Source of the DNA: Thermohalobaculum sp039815685
Lineage (GTDB): Bacteria; Pseudomonadota; Alphaproteobacteria; Rhodobacterales; Rhodobacteraceae
Assembly (NCBI GenBank): GCA_039815685.1
Contig: JBCBYV010000004.1
Span: forward strand, 1-64,000
DNA: 64,000 nt
Direction of reading: 5' to 3'
Part shown: positions 16,108 through 25,099 of the stretch, piece by piece
Numbering within the stretch: position 1 is the first letter of the stretch
Layout of the letters: each line of letters starts with the position of its first letter
Program-made: the position numbers and the translations under genes
The notes under the pieces: model-generated
Database searches by the model: none
Told to the model about the DNA's origin: nothing
Seen by the model: the letters and a program-made list of their open reading frames with translations, nothing else

Positions 16108-18525
16108 GTGATCGTCGAGACTTCGAGAAAATCCCGCAGATCTGCCTTCTTCGCGCTCGCTATCGCGGCCACCGTTCTCGCTGCATGCGACAGCGTCGAG
16201 GAGCGGGTAGCGACCCATTTCGAGCGCGCCCAGGAACTGGCTGAGGCAGGGGAGACGGCCAAGGCGATTGTCGAATATCGCAACGCCATCAGCCTGAAGG
16301 CGGATCACGTACCCTCGCGTCTCGCGATCGCCGAGCTGCTCGAAGAAGACGGCAAGCTGGCGGAGGCCGTGCGCCACTACCAGATCGCGGCCGAGAACGA
16401 CGTGAAGAACATCCGCTCTCGGGTTCGTCTCTCGCAGTACATGCTGGTCACCCGGAACATCGATCGGGCGCTCGAGTTCTCCGAGCAGGCCTATGAGCTC
16501 GCCCCGGAGGACCCGGACGTGCTGGCCGTGCGATCCGCCACGGCCTACCAGCTGAACGAGAAGGACTTCGCGCTCGAGCTTGCCCGAAAGGCCATCGCGA
16601 GCGAGCCGGACCACGCTGCGGCAAACGTCGTCCTCATCACGGAGCGGGTGGAATCGGGCGAGCTGTCCGAAGCGCTGTCGATGACCGACAGCGTGATTGC
16701 GGTGCATGACGAGGACCTGTCGCTCCATCTCCTGCGGCTGCGCCTGCTCGAGCTGACGGGCCAGCAGGAACTCGCGCTCGAGCAGCTCATCACGCTCACG
16801 ACCAAGTTTCCGGATCTCGGCAGCGCCAAGCAGGCGCTTGCCCGCCGCTACACCCAGCTTGGCGATCTTGAAAAGGCCGAAGAGCAGCTTCGCGCCTATG
16901 CGGGGATCGCGGCCGACAGGACCGAGGCCAATCTGGCGATCGCGCAGTTCCTGATGCGCACCCAGGGCGTCGATGCCGGTGTGGCGGAGTTGCGGCGGCT
17001 GGCCGAGGAGGAGGAGAACGGCTGGCCCTACACCCGGGCCCTCGCCTCTCTCTTCTACGCGCGCGACCGGGCCGAAGATGCCCGCAGCATGCTGAACGAG
17101 GTGGCCGTCGGCGACAGCGCGATTGCCAACGAAGCCCGCGTCATGCTGGCGCGCTTTGCGCTTCAGGAGGACGACAAGGAGCGTGCCCGCAGCCTGATCG
17201 AGGAAGTGCTCGCGACGGACAGCGCCAATGCCGATGCGCTGACGATGCGGGGCGCGCTGGAACTCGACGCGGACGAGTATGGCAAGGCGATTGAGACGCT
17301 GCGCAATGCGCTCGCGCAGAACGCCACGGACTCTCGGACGCAGCGCCTGCTCGGCCGGGCCTATCTCCTCAACGGCAATGACGCGCTCGCAGCCGACCAG
17401 TTCGCCAACGCCACGCGCAACTCGGACTATGCTCCAGATGTGGCACAGGAATATGTGCAGTTTCTGCTCCGCCGCGGGCGGATCGACGGTGCGGAGGCGG
17501 TCTTGTCGGAAGCCGTGCGGCGCTCACCGACGAACCGGACGCTGCTCACCGCGCTCGCCCAGCTCCGCCTTCGCCAGCAGGACTGGGTCGGGGCCGAGAC
17601 AGTCGCGAACCAGCTTCGTGAGCTCGAAGGCGGTGGTACGGTAGCCGAACAGGTGCTGGCAGCCTCGCTCTCGGGCCAAGAGAAGTACGAGGAAAGCGGC
17701 GACATCCTGAGAAGCCTCGTCACGGATAGCGAGACGCGCGATCAGGCGATGGCAGGGCTGGTCAACACCCTGATCGCCGACGGCAAGGCCGAAGAGGCGC
17801 GCACCTTCCTCAATGACGTGCTGGTCGAGAATCCCGGCAATGTGCAGGCGCGACTGTTGCAGGCGTCGGTGGAGCTGCGGGAAGGCAATGGGGATCTCGC
17901 GAAGGAGATGGTCGAGCGCGTGAACGCCGACTTCCCGAACCAGCCCGCGCCGTATCTCTTCCTCGCTCAGTCCGAACTCCGCGATGGAAACCTCGACCGC
18001 GCCTACGAGATCGCCTCGGCCGGCGTCGACGAGACGGGTGCTCTCAATCTGCGGCTGATCATCGCCGGCATCGACGAGAAGCGTGGCAATGTGGACGGCG
18101 CCATCGCGCAGTACGATGCAATCTTCACGGCCCGTCCGGACAGCATGGTCGCCGCCAACAACCTGGCCAGCATGCTTTCCATGCACAAGGCGGACGATCC
18201 GGAAGCCGTGCAGCGCGCCCAGACCATCGCGCTGCGTCTGCGATCCTCGGATGTGCCCGAAATGCAGGACACCTTCGGCTGGACGCTGTACCTCAATGGA
18301 GACTACCGGGGCGCGCTCCAGGCGCTGAAGCCCGCAGCGGAGAAGCTGCCGGAGAACCCGATCGTCCTCTACCACTACGGGATGACGCTGAAGGCGCTGG
18401 AGCGGAACGAAGAGGCCCGCAGCGTGCTGGATCGCGCCGCAGCGCTTGCCGATGATAAGTTCCCGTATCCGGATGGTCTGGAGCAGGCGCTGGCCGACCT
18501 GCCGCCGGTCTCAAGCAACCAGTAG
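16108..18525 (+). CDS. PEP-CTERM-type TPR lipoprotein (PrsT-like)
   Basis: A lipid-anchored envelope protein of about 805 residues. A short basic start is followed by a hydrophobic segment and the lipobox TVLAAC, then back-to-back TPR units over the whole length (for example AKAIVEYRNAISLKADHVPS, AAENDVKNIRSRVRLSQYML, YPDGLEQALADLP at the end). This is the build of the PEP-CTERM-system TPR lipoproteins (PrsT). I chose GTG 16108, which has AGCGAGG seven bases upstream; an in-frame TTG at 16090 lacks a ribosome site. It is the last gene of the EPS locus and converges with the transporter operon. Its role in export or cell-surface anchoring is inferred. Confidence 0.78.
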   Translation: MIVETSRKSRRSAFFALAIAATVLAACDSVEERVATHFERAQELAEAGETAKAIVEYRNAISLKADHVPSRLAIAELLEEDGKLAEAVRHYQIAAENDVKNIRSRVRLSQYMLVTRNIDRALEFSEQAYELAPEDPDVLAVRSATAYQLNEKDFALELARKAIASEPDHAAANVVLITERVESGELSEALSMTDSVIAVHDEDLSLHLLRLRLLELTGQQELALEQLITLTTKFPDLGSAKQALARRYTQLGDLEKAEEQLRAYAGIAADRTEANLAIAQFLMRTQGVDAGVAELRRLAEEEENGWPYTRALASLFYARDRAEDARSMLNEVAVGDSAIANEARVMLARFALQEDDKERARSLIEEVLATDSANADALTMRGALELDADEYGKAIETLRNALAQNATDSRTQRLLGRAYLLNGNDALAADQFANATRNSDYAPDVAQEYVQFLLRRGRIDGAEAVLSEAVRRSPTNRTLLTALAQLRLRQQDWVGAETVANQLRELEGGGTVAEQVLAASLSGQEKYEESGDILRSLVTDSETRDQAMAGLVNTLIADGKAEEARTFLNDVLVENPGNVQARLLQASVELREGNGDLAKEMVERVNADFPNQPAPYLFLAQSELRDGNLDRAYEIASAGVDETGALNLRLIIAGIDEKRGNVDGAIAQYDAIFTARPDSMVAANNLASMLSMHKADDPEAVQRAQTIALRLRSSDVPEMQDTFGWTLYLNGDYRGALQALKPAAEKLPENPIVLYHYGMTLKALERNEEARSVLDRAAALADDKFPYPDGLEQALADLPPVSSNQ

Positions 18526-18610
18526 TCGGCGCACCGCCAACCGGCCATGCGCCAGATGGACTGCCGGGCGCATGGAGCCGCAGGATCTCGCCTGTTTCAG
18601 AGGTGGAACT

Positions 18611-20698
18611 TCAGAGCCCGAGGGCTGCGCGCCGCTGAGCGGCGAAGGCCTGCACCATGCGGTCAGCGATGAGCGCGAGGAGCGCCATGGCCGCTCCGGA
18701 CGCGACGCCAAGGCCAACATCGGCCTGACCCAGCGCCACATAGATCGACTGCCCGAGCCCGGTGGTGCCGATCAGCGCGGCGATCACCAGCATCGCGAAG
18801 GCATAGAGGATCGTCTGGTTCAGGCCGAGCAGGATCGTAGGCGCGGCGTAGGGTGCGCGCACATCGCGCAGGATCTGCCAGGTCGTGGCACCCGATGCGG
18901 TCGCCGCCTCCAGCATCTCTGCCGGCGTGCTAGTCAACCCATGTCGCGTATACCGGATCATCGGCACGACGGCATAGGCACAGATGGCGAGGAGCGCCGA
19001 GAACTCCCCGATCTGGAAGAACATCAGCATCGGGATGAGGAAGACGAAGAGCGGGATCGTCTGCAGCGTGTCGCAGACCGGGCGCAGGACACGCCAGGCA
19101 AGGGGTGAGACGGCAGCGAGGAGGCCCAGCGCCCCACCGACGACGGCGCAGAGCAGTACCGCAGCACCACAGAGATAGATCGACAGCATCGCCCTGTCCC
19201 AGAGCCCCGCGAGGAGCATCGCGAAGAGACTGAGCCCCGCAAAGGCCGCGAGGCCGCGTCCGCCGACCCGCCAGGCGAGGGTCGCGACGGCACCGATGAC
19301 CAGGGGCCACGGAAGCTGCGTGATGCCGGTATGCACCGTCCCGCCGAGGCAGAAGACCGCGACGGCAGCCGCGAGCCAGCCGCGCCAGAGCAGGAAAGCG
19401 GAGAGTGCGCTTACCGCCGCGAGGAAGCCCGCGCTCATCGCCGGCGTCCATGCAAAACCCCAGGTGAAGGGCAGGACGGCGTCATCTAGCCCGATGCGAA
19501 GCGGCAGGAGCCCGTAGAACATCGCCCCGTTCTTGATGCCGTCGAGCAGAGTGGCATTGGACGCCGTGAAGGCGGAGAGGGCCTCATCGATCGCCTCGGC
19601 CGCCGGGCGCATGATGCCGAGGGCGGCTGTGTCCGCAGCCAGACCGGTGAGCCAGACCAGCGCCGCGAGGGCGAGGCCGCCGCCGAGGATCGCGCCCGCG
19701 ATGCGTCCTTCGCCGCGGTTCCGCGGCTCCGCGAGGCCCGCGCTCATCCGGTCGATCAGGATGGCGAAGACCACGATGACGAGACCGGCGAGGAGGGCCT
19801 GGCCGAACTGCGCCTTGCGCATCGTCAGGAGCACTTCCCAGCCGATATCGTCGAAGCCTCCGATCACAGCCGCGATGATCACCATGCTGAGGGCGGCCAT
19901 CACGCATTGGTTGACGCCGACCAGGATCTGCGCGCCGGCGCTCGGCAGCTCGACAAGCACCATGCGCTGCAAGCGGGTGGCACCGGACATGAGCGCCGCC
20001 TCCCGAATCTCGGGCGCGACGCGCTCGAGCCCCAGGAGCGTGTTCCGGGCCATGGGCGGGGCAGCGTAGATCGCCGAGGCGATGAGGCCGACGACGGGGC
20101 CGAAGCCGAAGAGCAGGAGGAGCGGCGTGAGATAGGCAAAGGTTGGCACCGTCTGCATGACGTCGAGCAGCGTCTCGAGCCCGCGGCGCACGGCCGGTAT
20201 CTCGAAGGCGAGGATGCCGGCGCCAAGGCCGATGAGGAGCGCGAGCGGGACGGAGACGGCAACGAGCGAGAGCGTCGCCATGCTCTCCGCCCAGTAGCCC
20301 GACAGAAGAACGAAGAGGAGGGCGACGACCGCCATCACGCCCATCCGCCGCCCGCCGATCCACCAGGCGGCGGCCAGGATCGCGCCGAAGACCGCGGGCC
20401 AGGGCGCGCCGGTCAACAGCGCGTTGGTCCCGGCCATCGGATAGCCGAGCAGGCCGGAGAGCGCGCGGGCCGCGGGCTTGATCGCCTCCAGCACCGCCGT
20501 CAGCCCACTCCCGATCCACGCGGTGGCCGGCAGGGTCCACGCCTTCGGCCAGGCGAGCACCCCGGGCGCGACAGCCAGGAACACGGCACAAAGAAGGGCG
20601 AGGCCGACGATGATCGCCGCCGCCTGCTCCCCGCGGCTCAGCCGCGTGAGGACCGTGGTGGGACCGAGGGCGGCGGGCGCGCGCTCAGCGAGCGCCAT
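18611..20698 (-). CDS. Glycine betaine/carnitine-type ABC transporter permease, tandem-domain
   Basis: A 695-residue inner-membrane protein containing two complete ProW-type permease domains in one chain. The first domain (about 165-345) has LLDVMQTVPTFAYLTPLLLL and EIREAALMSGATRLQRMVLV. The second (about 500-680) has VCDTLQTIPLFVFLIPMLMF and EMLEAATASGATTWQILRDV. Each carries an EAA-like loop, so the protein can supply both halves of the translocation pore. ATG 20698 has GGAGG seven bases upstream. It overlaps the ATPase gene by 14 bases and is the last gene of a binding protein-ATPase-permease operon. The substrate is probably glycine betaine, choline or carnitine. Confidence 0.9.
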   Translation of the reverse strand: MALAERAPAALGPTTVLTRLSRGEQAAAIIVGLALLCAVFLAVAPGVLAWPKAWTLPATAWIGSGLTAVLEAIKPAARALSGLLGYPMAGTNALLTGAPWPAVFGAILAAAWWIGGRRMGVMAVVALLFVLLSGYWAESMATLSLVAVSVPLALLIGLGAGILAFEIPAVRRGLETLLDVMQTVPTFAYLTPLLLLFGFGPVVGLIASAIYAAPPMARNTLLGLERVAPEIREAALMSGATRLQRMVLVELPSAGAQILVGVNQCVMAALSMVIIAAVIGGFDDIGWEVLLTMRKAQFGQALLAGLVIVVFAILIDRMSAGLAEPRNRGEGRIAGAILGGGLALAALVWLTGLAADTAALGIMRPAAEAIDEALSAFTASNATLLDGIKNGAMFYGLLPLRIGLDDAVLPFTWGFAWTPAMSAGFLAAVSALSAFLLWRGWLAAAVAVFCLGGTVHTGITQLPWPLVIGAVATLAWRVGGRGLAAFAGLSLFAMLLAGLWDRAMLSIYLCGAAVLLCAVVGGALGLLAAVSPLAWRVLRPVCDTLQTIPLFVFLIPMLMFFQIGEFSALLAICAYAVVPMIRYTRHGLTSTPAEMLEAATASGATTWQILRDVRAPYAAPTILLGLNQTILYAFAMLVIAALIGTTGLGQSIYVALGQADVGLGVASGAAMALLALIADRMVQAFAAQRRAALGL

Positions 20699-21818
20699 CA
20701 TCCGCCTCCCCGGCCTTGGCCGTCCCGATCGCGCGGACGAGCGCATCGGTGCTGACGGTGCCGACGGTGTTGCCGTCACCATCATGGACGGGCAGCGCGC
20801 CAGGGCCCGCATCGGCGACAAAGCGGGTCAGCGCCTCCTCGAGGCTCATGCCGGGCGCGAGGGCCGGTCCCATAGGTGCCGCACCATTGGCGGGCGCCAT
20901 CATATCCTCAACGGTCATCAGCCGGCCCTTCGGCACCTCGCTTGCGAACTCCGCCACGTAGTCGTCAACGGGGTTGAGCACGATCTCCGCCGGCGTGCCG
21001 ACCTGCACGATCACCCCATCGCGCATGATCGCGATCCGGTCCGCGAGTTTCAGTGCCTCCGCGATGTCATGCGTGATGAAGACGATGGATTTGTTCAGCT
21101 CCGCCTGGAGCGACAGGAACTCGTCCTGAAGTTGCCGGCGGATGAGGGGGTCGAGCGCGGAGAACGGCTCGTCTAGGAACCAGATATCCGGGTTCATCAC
21201 GAGGCTCCGGGCGATGCCGACACGCTGACGCTGCCCACCCGAAAGCTCTCGGGGATAGGCGACCTCCTTCCCGGCGAGGCCGACGAGCTCGATCACCTCA
21301 CCAGCGCGCGCGAACCGCTCGCCCGTGCGCACGCCCTGCACGCGGAGGGGGAATGCGACGTTCTCGGCCACGGTCATGTGGGGGAAAAGGCCGAAATGCT
21401 GGAAGACCATGCCGATGCGATTGCGCCGAAGCTCGATCAGCCGCTTCTTCGAGGCCGTCAGCAGGTCCTCACCGCCGATCGCCACACGCCCTGCCGTCGG
21501 TTCGATCAGGCGGGAGACGCAGCGGATGACGGTGGATTTGCCGGAGCCCGAGAGCCCCATTATCACGAAGAGCTCGCCGCGCCCGACTTCGAAGGACACA
21601 TCGCGCACGGCGGGGACGAGGCCCTTGTCGCTCAGCCCCGCGGCGATCAGGTCGCGCCCGGCCCCGGGCGTTGCGGCTTGAGCATCGGCGAGCGCGCCGC
21701 GAGCGCCATCGCCGAAGACCATCCACAGGCCTTCGGCGCGGATCGCAGGCGCGCCCGCCTCACCAGTCAGCGGACCATCCTCAGTTGACCGCGGTATCGA
21801 CGACGGGCTTCCAGGCAC
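20685..21818 (-). CDS. Glycine betaine-type ABC transporter ATP-binding protein (ProV/OpuAA)
   Basis: A 377-residue cytoplasmic ATPase with Walker A MGLSGSGKST, Q-loop FQHFGLFPHMTVAENVAFPL, signature LSGGQRQRVGIARSL and Walker B IWFLDEPFSALDPLIRR. A C-terminal extension (about 290-377) resembles CBS domains, which in ProV/OpuA proteins sense ionic strength. The start at 21818 overlaps the binding-protein gene by 38 bases. No nearer in-frame ATG/GTG precedes the ATPase fold except Met33, which would cut off its first strand. An extra stretch (about residues 40-70) between GLWMVFGDGARG and VPAVRDVSFEVGRGEL lengthens the N-terminus relative to ProV. Confidence 0.92.
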   Translation of the reverse strand: MPGSPSSIPRSTEDGPLTGEAGAPAIRAEGLWMVFGDGARGALADAQAATPGAGRDLIAAGLSDKGLVPAVRDVSFEVGRGELFVIMGLSGSGKSTVIRCVSRLIEPTAGRVAIGGEDLLTASKKRLIELRRNRIGMVFQHFGLFPHMTVAENVAFPLRVQGVRTGERFARAGEVIELVGLAGKEVAYPRELSGGQRQRVGIARSLVMNPDIWFLDEPFSALDPLIRRQLQDEFLSLQAELNKSIVFITHDIAEALKLADRIAIMRDGVIVQVGTPAEIVLNPVDDYVAEFASEVPKGRLMTVEDMMAPANGAAPMGPALAPGMSLEEALTRFVADAGPGALPVHDGDGNTVGTVSTDALVRAIGTAKAGEADDGAR

Positions 21819-22734
21819 CCTCGTTCGCAGCCATCCAGGTCGCGACCGCGTCCTCGACCGACTTGCCGTCCACGTCGATCTCCCCCATCAGCGGCTGCTG
21901 CGCCTCGGTGCTCATCTGGTAGTTCGTGAGGATCTCGTAGGCTGCCGGCCACTTCTCCGCAAACCCGCTCCACGCCGTCTTGAAGACGCGCGTCGGAATG
22001 AAGTCGCAGTCGTTCACCGCGTTGGGGTTGGGGCCCCAGGACGCATCCTCGTAGCAGGCGGCCTCACCGACCGGCAGATCGACGAACTGCACGTCGTAGG
22101 CCGACATGGCCCAGTGCGGCTGCCAGAAGACGATGAGGAGCGGGGACTTCTTCTCGGTCGAGGCACGCAGCTCCGCGATGAGCGCCCCTTCGGAGCCTGC
22201 CGGGACAGCCTTGTAGGGCAGCTCGAGCCCGGTCAGCCGATCCTGACCTGGCGTGCCCCAGTCGGCAGGGTAGTCGACCAACCGGCCTGCCGGCAACGTC
22301 TCGGCGGTCGCGAACTGGATCGCGCAGTCCTGCAGCGCCTCCCAGGCGGGCAGGCCCGGGCAAAGCTCGGCGACATGCGCGGGGTACGCAAAACCCTCCT
22401 TGGCCTCGAGCCCCAGATCGGAGATCTCGACCACGGTGCCGGCATCCTTCTGCTTGCCGTAGCCTTCGGACACGTTCGACGACCAGACCTCGAGGGCTGC
22501 GTGGATCTCGCCCTCGCCCATCGCCTCCCACATGTTGAAGTAACCGGCGGTCACATATTCGACCTTGTAGCCGGCAGCCTTCAGCATCTCGCCCGCCACA
22601 TGGGTGGTGACGTGCTGGCCGGTCCATTCGTTGATGGCGAGCTTGATGGGCTCATCCACGGCGCCAAGCTCGGTGGCCTGGACTGCGCCCGTGACGGCGA
22701 CGAGCGCCGCGGCGGCGGCTGCCGTTCTGATCAT
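21781..22734 (-). CDS. Glycine betaine/carnitine-type ABC substrate-binding protein
   Basis: A periplasmic binding protein (OpuAC/ProX fold) of 317 residues with a signal peptide (about 1-20, ending GAVQATE). Aromatic residues expected to form a cage for a quaternary ammonium group are plentiful: NEWTGQHVTTHV, YVTAGYFNMWEAMGEGE, FWQPHWAMSAYDV and ACYEDASWGPNPNAV. Four cysteines that could form disulphides are also seen. It is the first gene of the minus-strand operon and is divergent from the regulator gene, 108 bases apart. The neighbouring carnitine-type catabolic genes make carnitine or glycine betaine the likeliest ligand. Ligand identity cannot be read from sequence alone. Confidence 0.88.
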   Translation of the reverse strand: MIRTAAAAAALVAVTGAVQATELGAVDEPIKLAINEWTGQHVTTHVAGEMLKAAGYKVEYVTAGYFNMWEAMGEGEIHAALEVWSSNVSEGYGKQKDAGTVVEISDLGLEAKEGFAYPAHVAELCPGLPAWEALQDCAIQFATAETLPAGRLVDYPADWGTPGQDRLTGLELPYKAVPAGSEGALIAELRASTEKKSPLLIVFWQPHWAMSAYDVQFVDLPVGEAACYEDASWGPNPNAVNDCDFIPTRVFKTAWSGFAEKWPAAYEILTNYQMSTEAQQPLMGEIDVDGKSVEDAVATWMAANEGAWKPVVDTAVN

Positions 22735-22842
22735 GGTGGTACTCCCTGCATGGCTGGCCCGTTCGGGCGCATGGCGTCACCATTTCATGGATGACGGGGC
22801 TGAGCTACCATTCTCCGACACGGATCTGACGGAAGGCGACTG

Positions 22843-23895
22843 ATGGCGGAGCATAGCATCGGAGGGCAGAATGGTGGCCCGCTGCGGCTGGCCGTGCTGG
22901 TGACACCGCATTTCAACATGAGCGCGACGGCGGCGTTCCTCGACCCGCTGCGCGTGACCAACTACCTCGATAGCCGGCCGCGCTTTGTCTGGACCTTGGC
23001 TTCGGCACATGGCGGTGCCGTGCCTTCCAGCAACGGCTTCACGGTGCTGACGGAGGCGATCACCGCCCTGCCGCGCCCGCCCGCCATCGCCGTCGTCTCG
23101 AGCAGCTGGACGCCCGAGAGCCATGGGGCGGCGCCGGTCCTAGCCGCCCTCCGCCGCTGGGCCCGCTTCGGCGCATCGCTCGGCGCCATCGACACCGGCG
23201 CCTTCGTGCTGGCCGAGGCGGGGCTGCTCGATGGCTATCGCGCGACTGTTCATTACGAGCACATGGACGCCTTCGCCGAGCTCTACCCGAAGGTTGAGTT
23301 GGCCGAGGATCTCTACGTCTTCGACCGCGACCGGATGACGACCTGCGGTGGGGCGGCGGCGACGGATATGGGATTGCAGCTCGTCCGCTCCCTGCTGGGT
23401 GCGGCGAAGGCCAACGCTGCCGCGCGCTACATCTTCCACGAACGCATCCGCCCGGCCGGGGAGCGCCAGCTTCCGGAGCTCGGCGAGCCCCTGGGCGCCA
23501 CCGTGCCCGCGAAACTGCGCGCCGCAATCAAGCTGATGGAGCGGCATCTGGAGGCGACCGTCCCGATCCCTGAGATCGCGACGGAGGTGGGGCTCTCATC
23601 CCGCCAGCTCGAACGCCTCTTCGCCGAGTTCATCTGTGTCTCGCCGATGCAGTACTATCGCGACATCCGTCTCGACCGCGCACGGGGGCTGGTCACGCAG
23701 ACCGAGATGCCGGTCTGGGAGATCGCCGTCGCCTGCGGCTTCTCGAGCCCCGAGCACTTCTCCCGCGCTTACCGCGCCCGCTTCGGCATCCCGCCGCGCA
23801 CGGACCGGCAGGAGGGGCGCGTACCCTTCGAGTTCCGCGCGTGGCCCATGCCGCGCGCCGTCGCTGACGATCAAGTCAGGGGCGGATCGCGCTAA
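22843..23895 (+). CDS. GlxA-family AraC-type regulator (CdhR/GbdR-like)
   Basis: A 350-residue transcription factor with an N-terminal class-I glutamine-amidotransferase-like domain (about 15-200; LRLAVLVTPHFNMSATAAFL, GASLGAIDTGAFVLAEAGLL) and a C-terminal AraC HTH pair (about 225-330). The latter includes PIPEIATEVGLSSRQLERLF and VWEIAVACGFSSPEHFSRAY. CdhR (carnitine) and GbdR (glycine betaine) of pseudomonads share this plan, where the amidotransferase-like part senses a metabolite. The gene sits between the divergent quaternary-amine transporter and the Rieske oxygenase gene, 55 bases upstream of the latter, so it probably controls both. Ligand (carnitine or betaine) is inferred. Confidence 0.87.
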   Translation: MAEHSIGGQNGGPLRLAVLVTPHFNMSATAAFLDPLRVTNYLDSRPRFVWTLASAHGGAVPSSNGFTVLTEAITALPRPPAIAVVSSSWTPESHGAAPVLAALRRWARFGASLGAIDTGAFVLAEAGLLDGYRATVHYEHMDAFAELYPKVELAEDLYVFDRDRMTTCGGAAATDMGLQLVRSLLGAAKANAAARYIFHERIRPAGERQLPELGEPLGATVPAKLRAAIKLMERHLEATVPIPEIATEVGLSSRQLERLFAEFICVSPMQYYRDIRLDRARGLVTQTEMPVWEIAVACGFSSPEHFSRAYRARFGIPPRTDRQEGRVPFEFRAWPMPRAVADDQVRGGSR

Positions 23896-23950
23896 TCCGT
23901 GACACCATCGGCACAGGAGAATTGTCGCAATACGGTCACAGGAGAGCCCC

Positions 23951-25099
23951 ATGACCCTGCGCATCGACGCCACCGATCTTCGCTCAATTCGTTCAGGCTG
24001 GGACCCCGAACCGGGCAGGTCCCTCTCGCTCCACAAGGACGCCTATACCGACCCGCGCTGGTACGACTATGAGCAACAGGCGATCTTTGCGCGCACCTGG
24101 CAGTGGGTGGCCCATGCGGAAAAGCTGCGTTTGCCCGGTAGCTTCCTCACCGCCACGATCGCGGGACACCCCGTCGCCGTCGTCCGCGACCGGGCGGGCG
24201 AGCTGCGCGCCTTCTACAATGTCTGCAAGCACCGTGCGCATGAGCTCCTGAACGGCGAGGGACGCACGACGCGCATCATGTGCCCTTACCACGCCTGGGT
24301 CTACGACCTCACCGGCCGGCTCGTCCGCGCGCCGCATACCGAGCGGCTGCCCGGGTTCGTCGCCAAGGAGATCTGCCTGGATGAGATCCAGGTCGAGGAA
24401 TTCTGCGGCTTCGTCTACGTGAACCTCGACCCCGAAGCCGCGCCGCTGCACGTCCAGGCCGGCAATCTGGGAGCGGAGATCGAGGAGTGGGCGCCAGATG
24501 TCGGCAACCTGACCTTCGCCCACCGGCTGACCTACGATATCAAGTCGAACTGGAAGAACGTCGTCGACAACTTCCTCGAATGCTACCACTGTCCGACGGC
24601 GCATAAGGACTTCTGCAGCCTCGTCGATATGGACACCTACAAGGTCACCACCCACGGCATCTATTCGAGCCATATGGCCGATGCCGGTCAGAGCGAGAAC
24701 AGCGCCTACTCGGTCGCGGATGCGACCGTGAAGACGCATGCCGTCTGGTGGCTTTGGCCGAACACCTGCCTCATGCGCTATCCCGGCCGGGGCAACATGA
24801 TCGTCATGCACATCATCCCCGCGGGACCGGAACGCACGCTCGAGACCTACGACTTCTTCTTCGAGACGGCGGACCCGGTGCCAGCGGAGGAGGAGGCCAT
24901 CCGCTATATCGACGAAGTGCTGCAGGCCGAGGATATCGGGCTCGTCGAAAGCGTGCAGCGGGGCATGAACACGCCCGCCTTCGCGCAAGGCCGGATCGTC
25001 CATGACCCCGACGGCTCCGGCAAGTCCGAGCACGCCGTCCACCACTTCCACGGCCTCGTCCTCGACGCCTATGGAGCAGCGAGCCGTGGTCACGATTGA
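23951..25099 (+). CDS. Rieske oxygenase, carnitine monooxygenase CntA-like
   Basis: A 382-residue Rieske non-haem iron oxygenase alpha subunit. The Rieske cluster ligands are C92-x-H94 (VCKHRAHEL) and C111-x2-H114 (CPYHAW). The iron site follows in VVDNFLECYHCPTAH with H213 and H218 and a bridging Glu210 where most relatives have Asp; that Glu is typical of oxygenases for quaternary amines such as CntA. The later block GLVESVQRGMN also matches CntA. CntA splits L-carnitine into trimethylamine and malic semialdehyde. GbcA-type glycine betaine demethylase is the main alternative. No CntB/GbcB-type reductase gene is present in the window, so electrons must come from a protein encoded elsewhere. 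Confidence 0.82.
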   Translation: MTLRIDATDLRSIRSGWDPEPGRSLSLHKDAYTDPRWYDYEQQAIFARTWQWVAHAEKLRLPGSFLTATIAGHPVAVVRDRAGELRAFYNVCKHRAHELLNGEGRTTRIMCPYHAWVYDLTGRLVRAPHTERLPGFVAKEICLDEIQVEEFCGFVYVNLDPEAAPLHVQAGNLGAEIEEWAPDVGNLTFAHRLTYDIKSNWKNVVDNFLECYHCPTAHKDFCSLVDMDTYKVTTHGIYSSHMADAGQSENSAYSVADATVKTHAVWWLWPNTCLMRYPGRGNMIVMHIIPAGPERTLETYDFFFETADPVPAEEEAIRYIDEVLQAEDIGLVESVQRGMNTPAFAQGRIVHDPDGSGKSEHAVHHFHGLVLDAYGAASRGHD

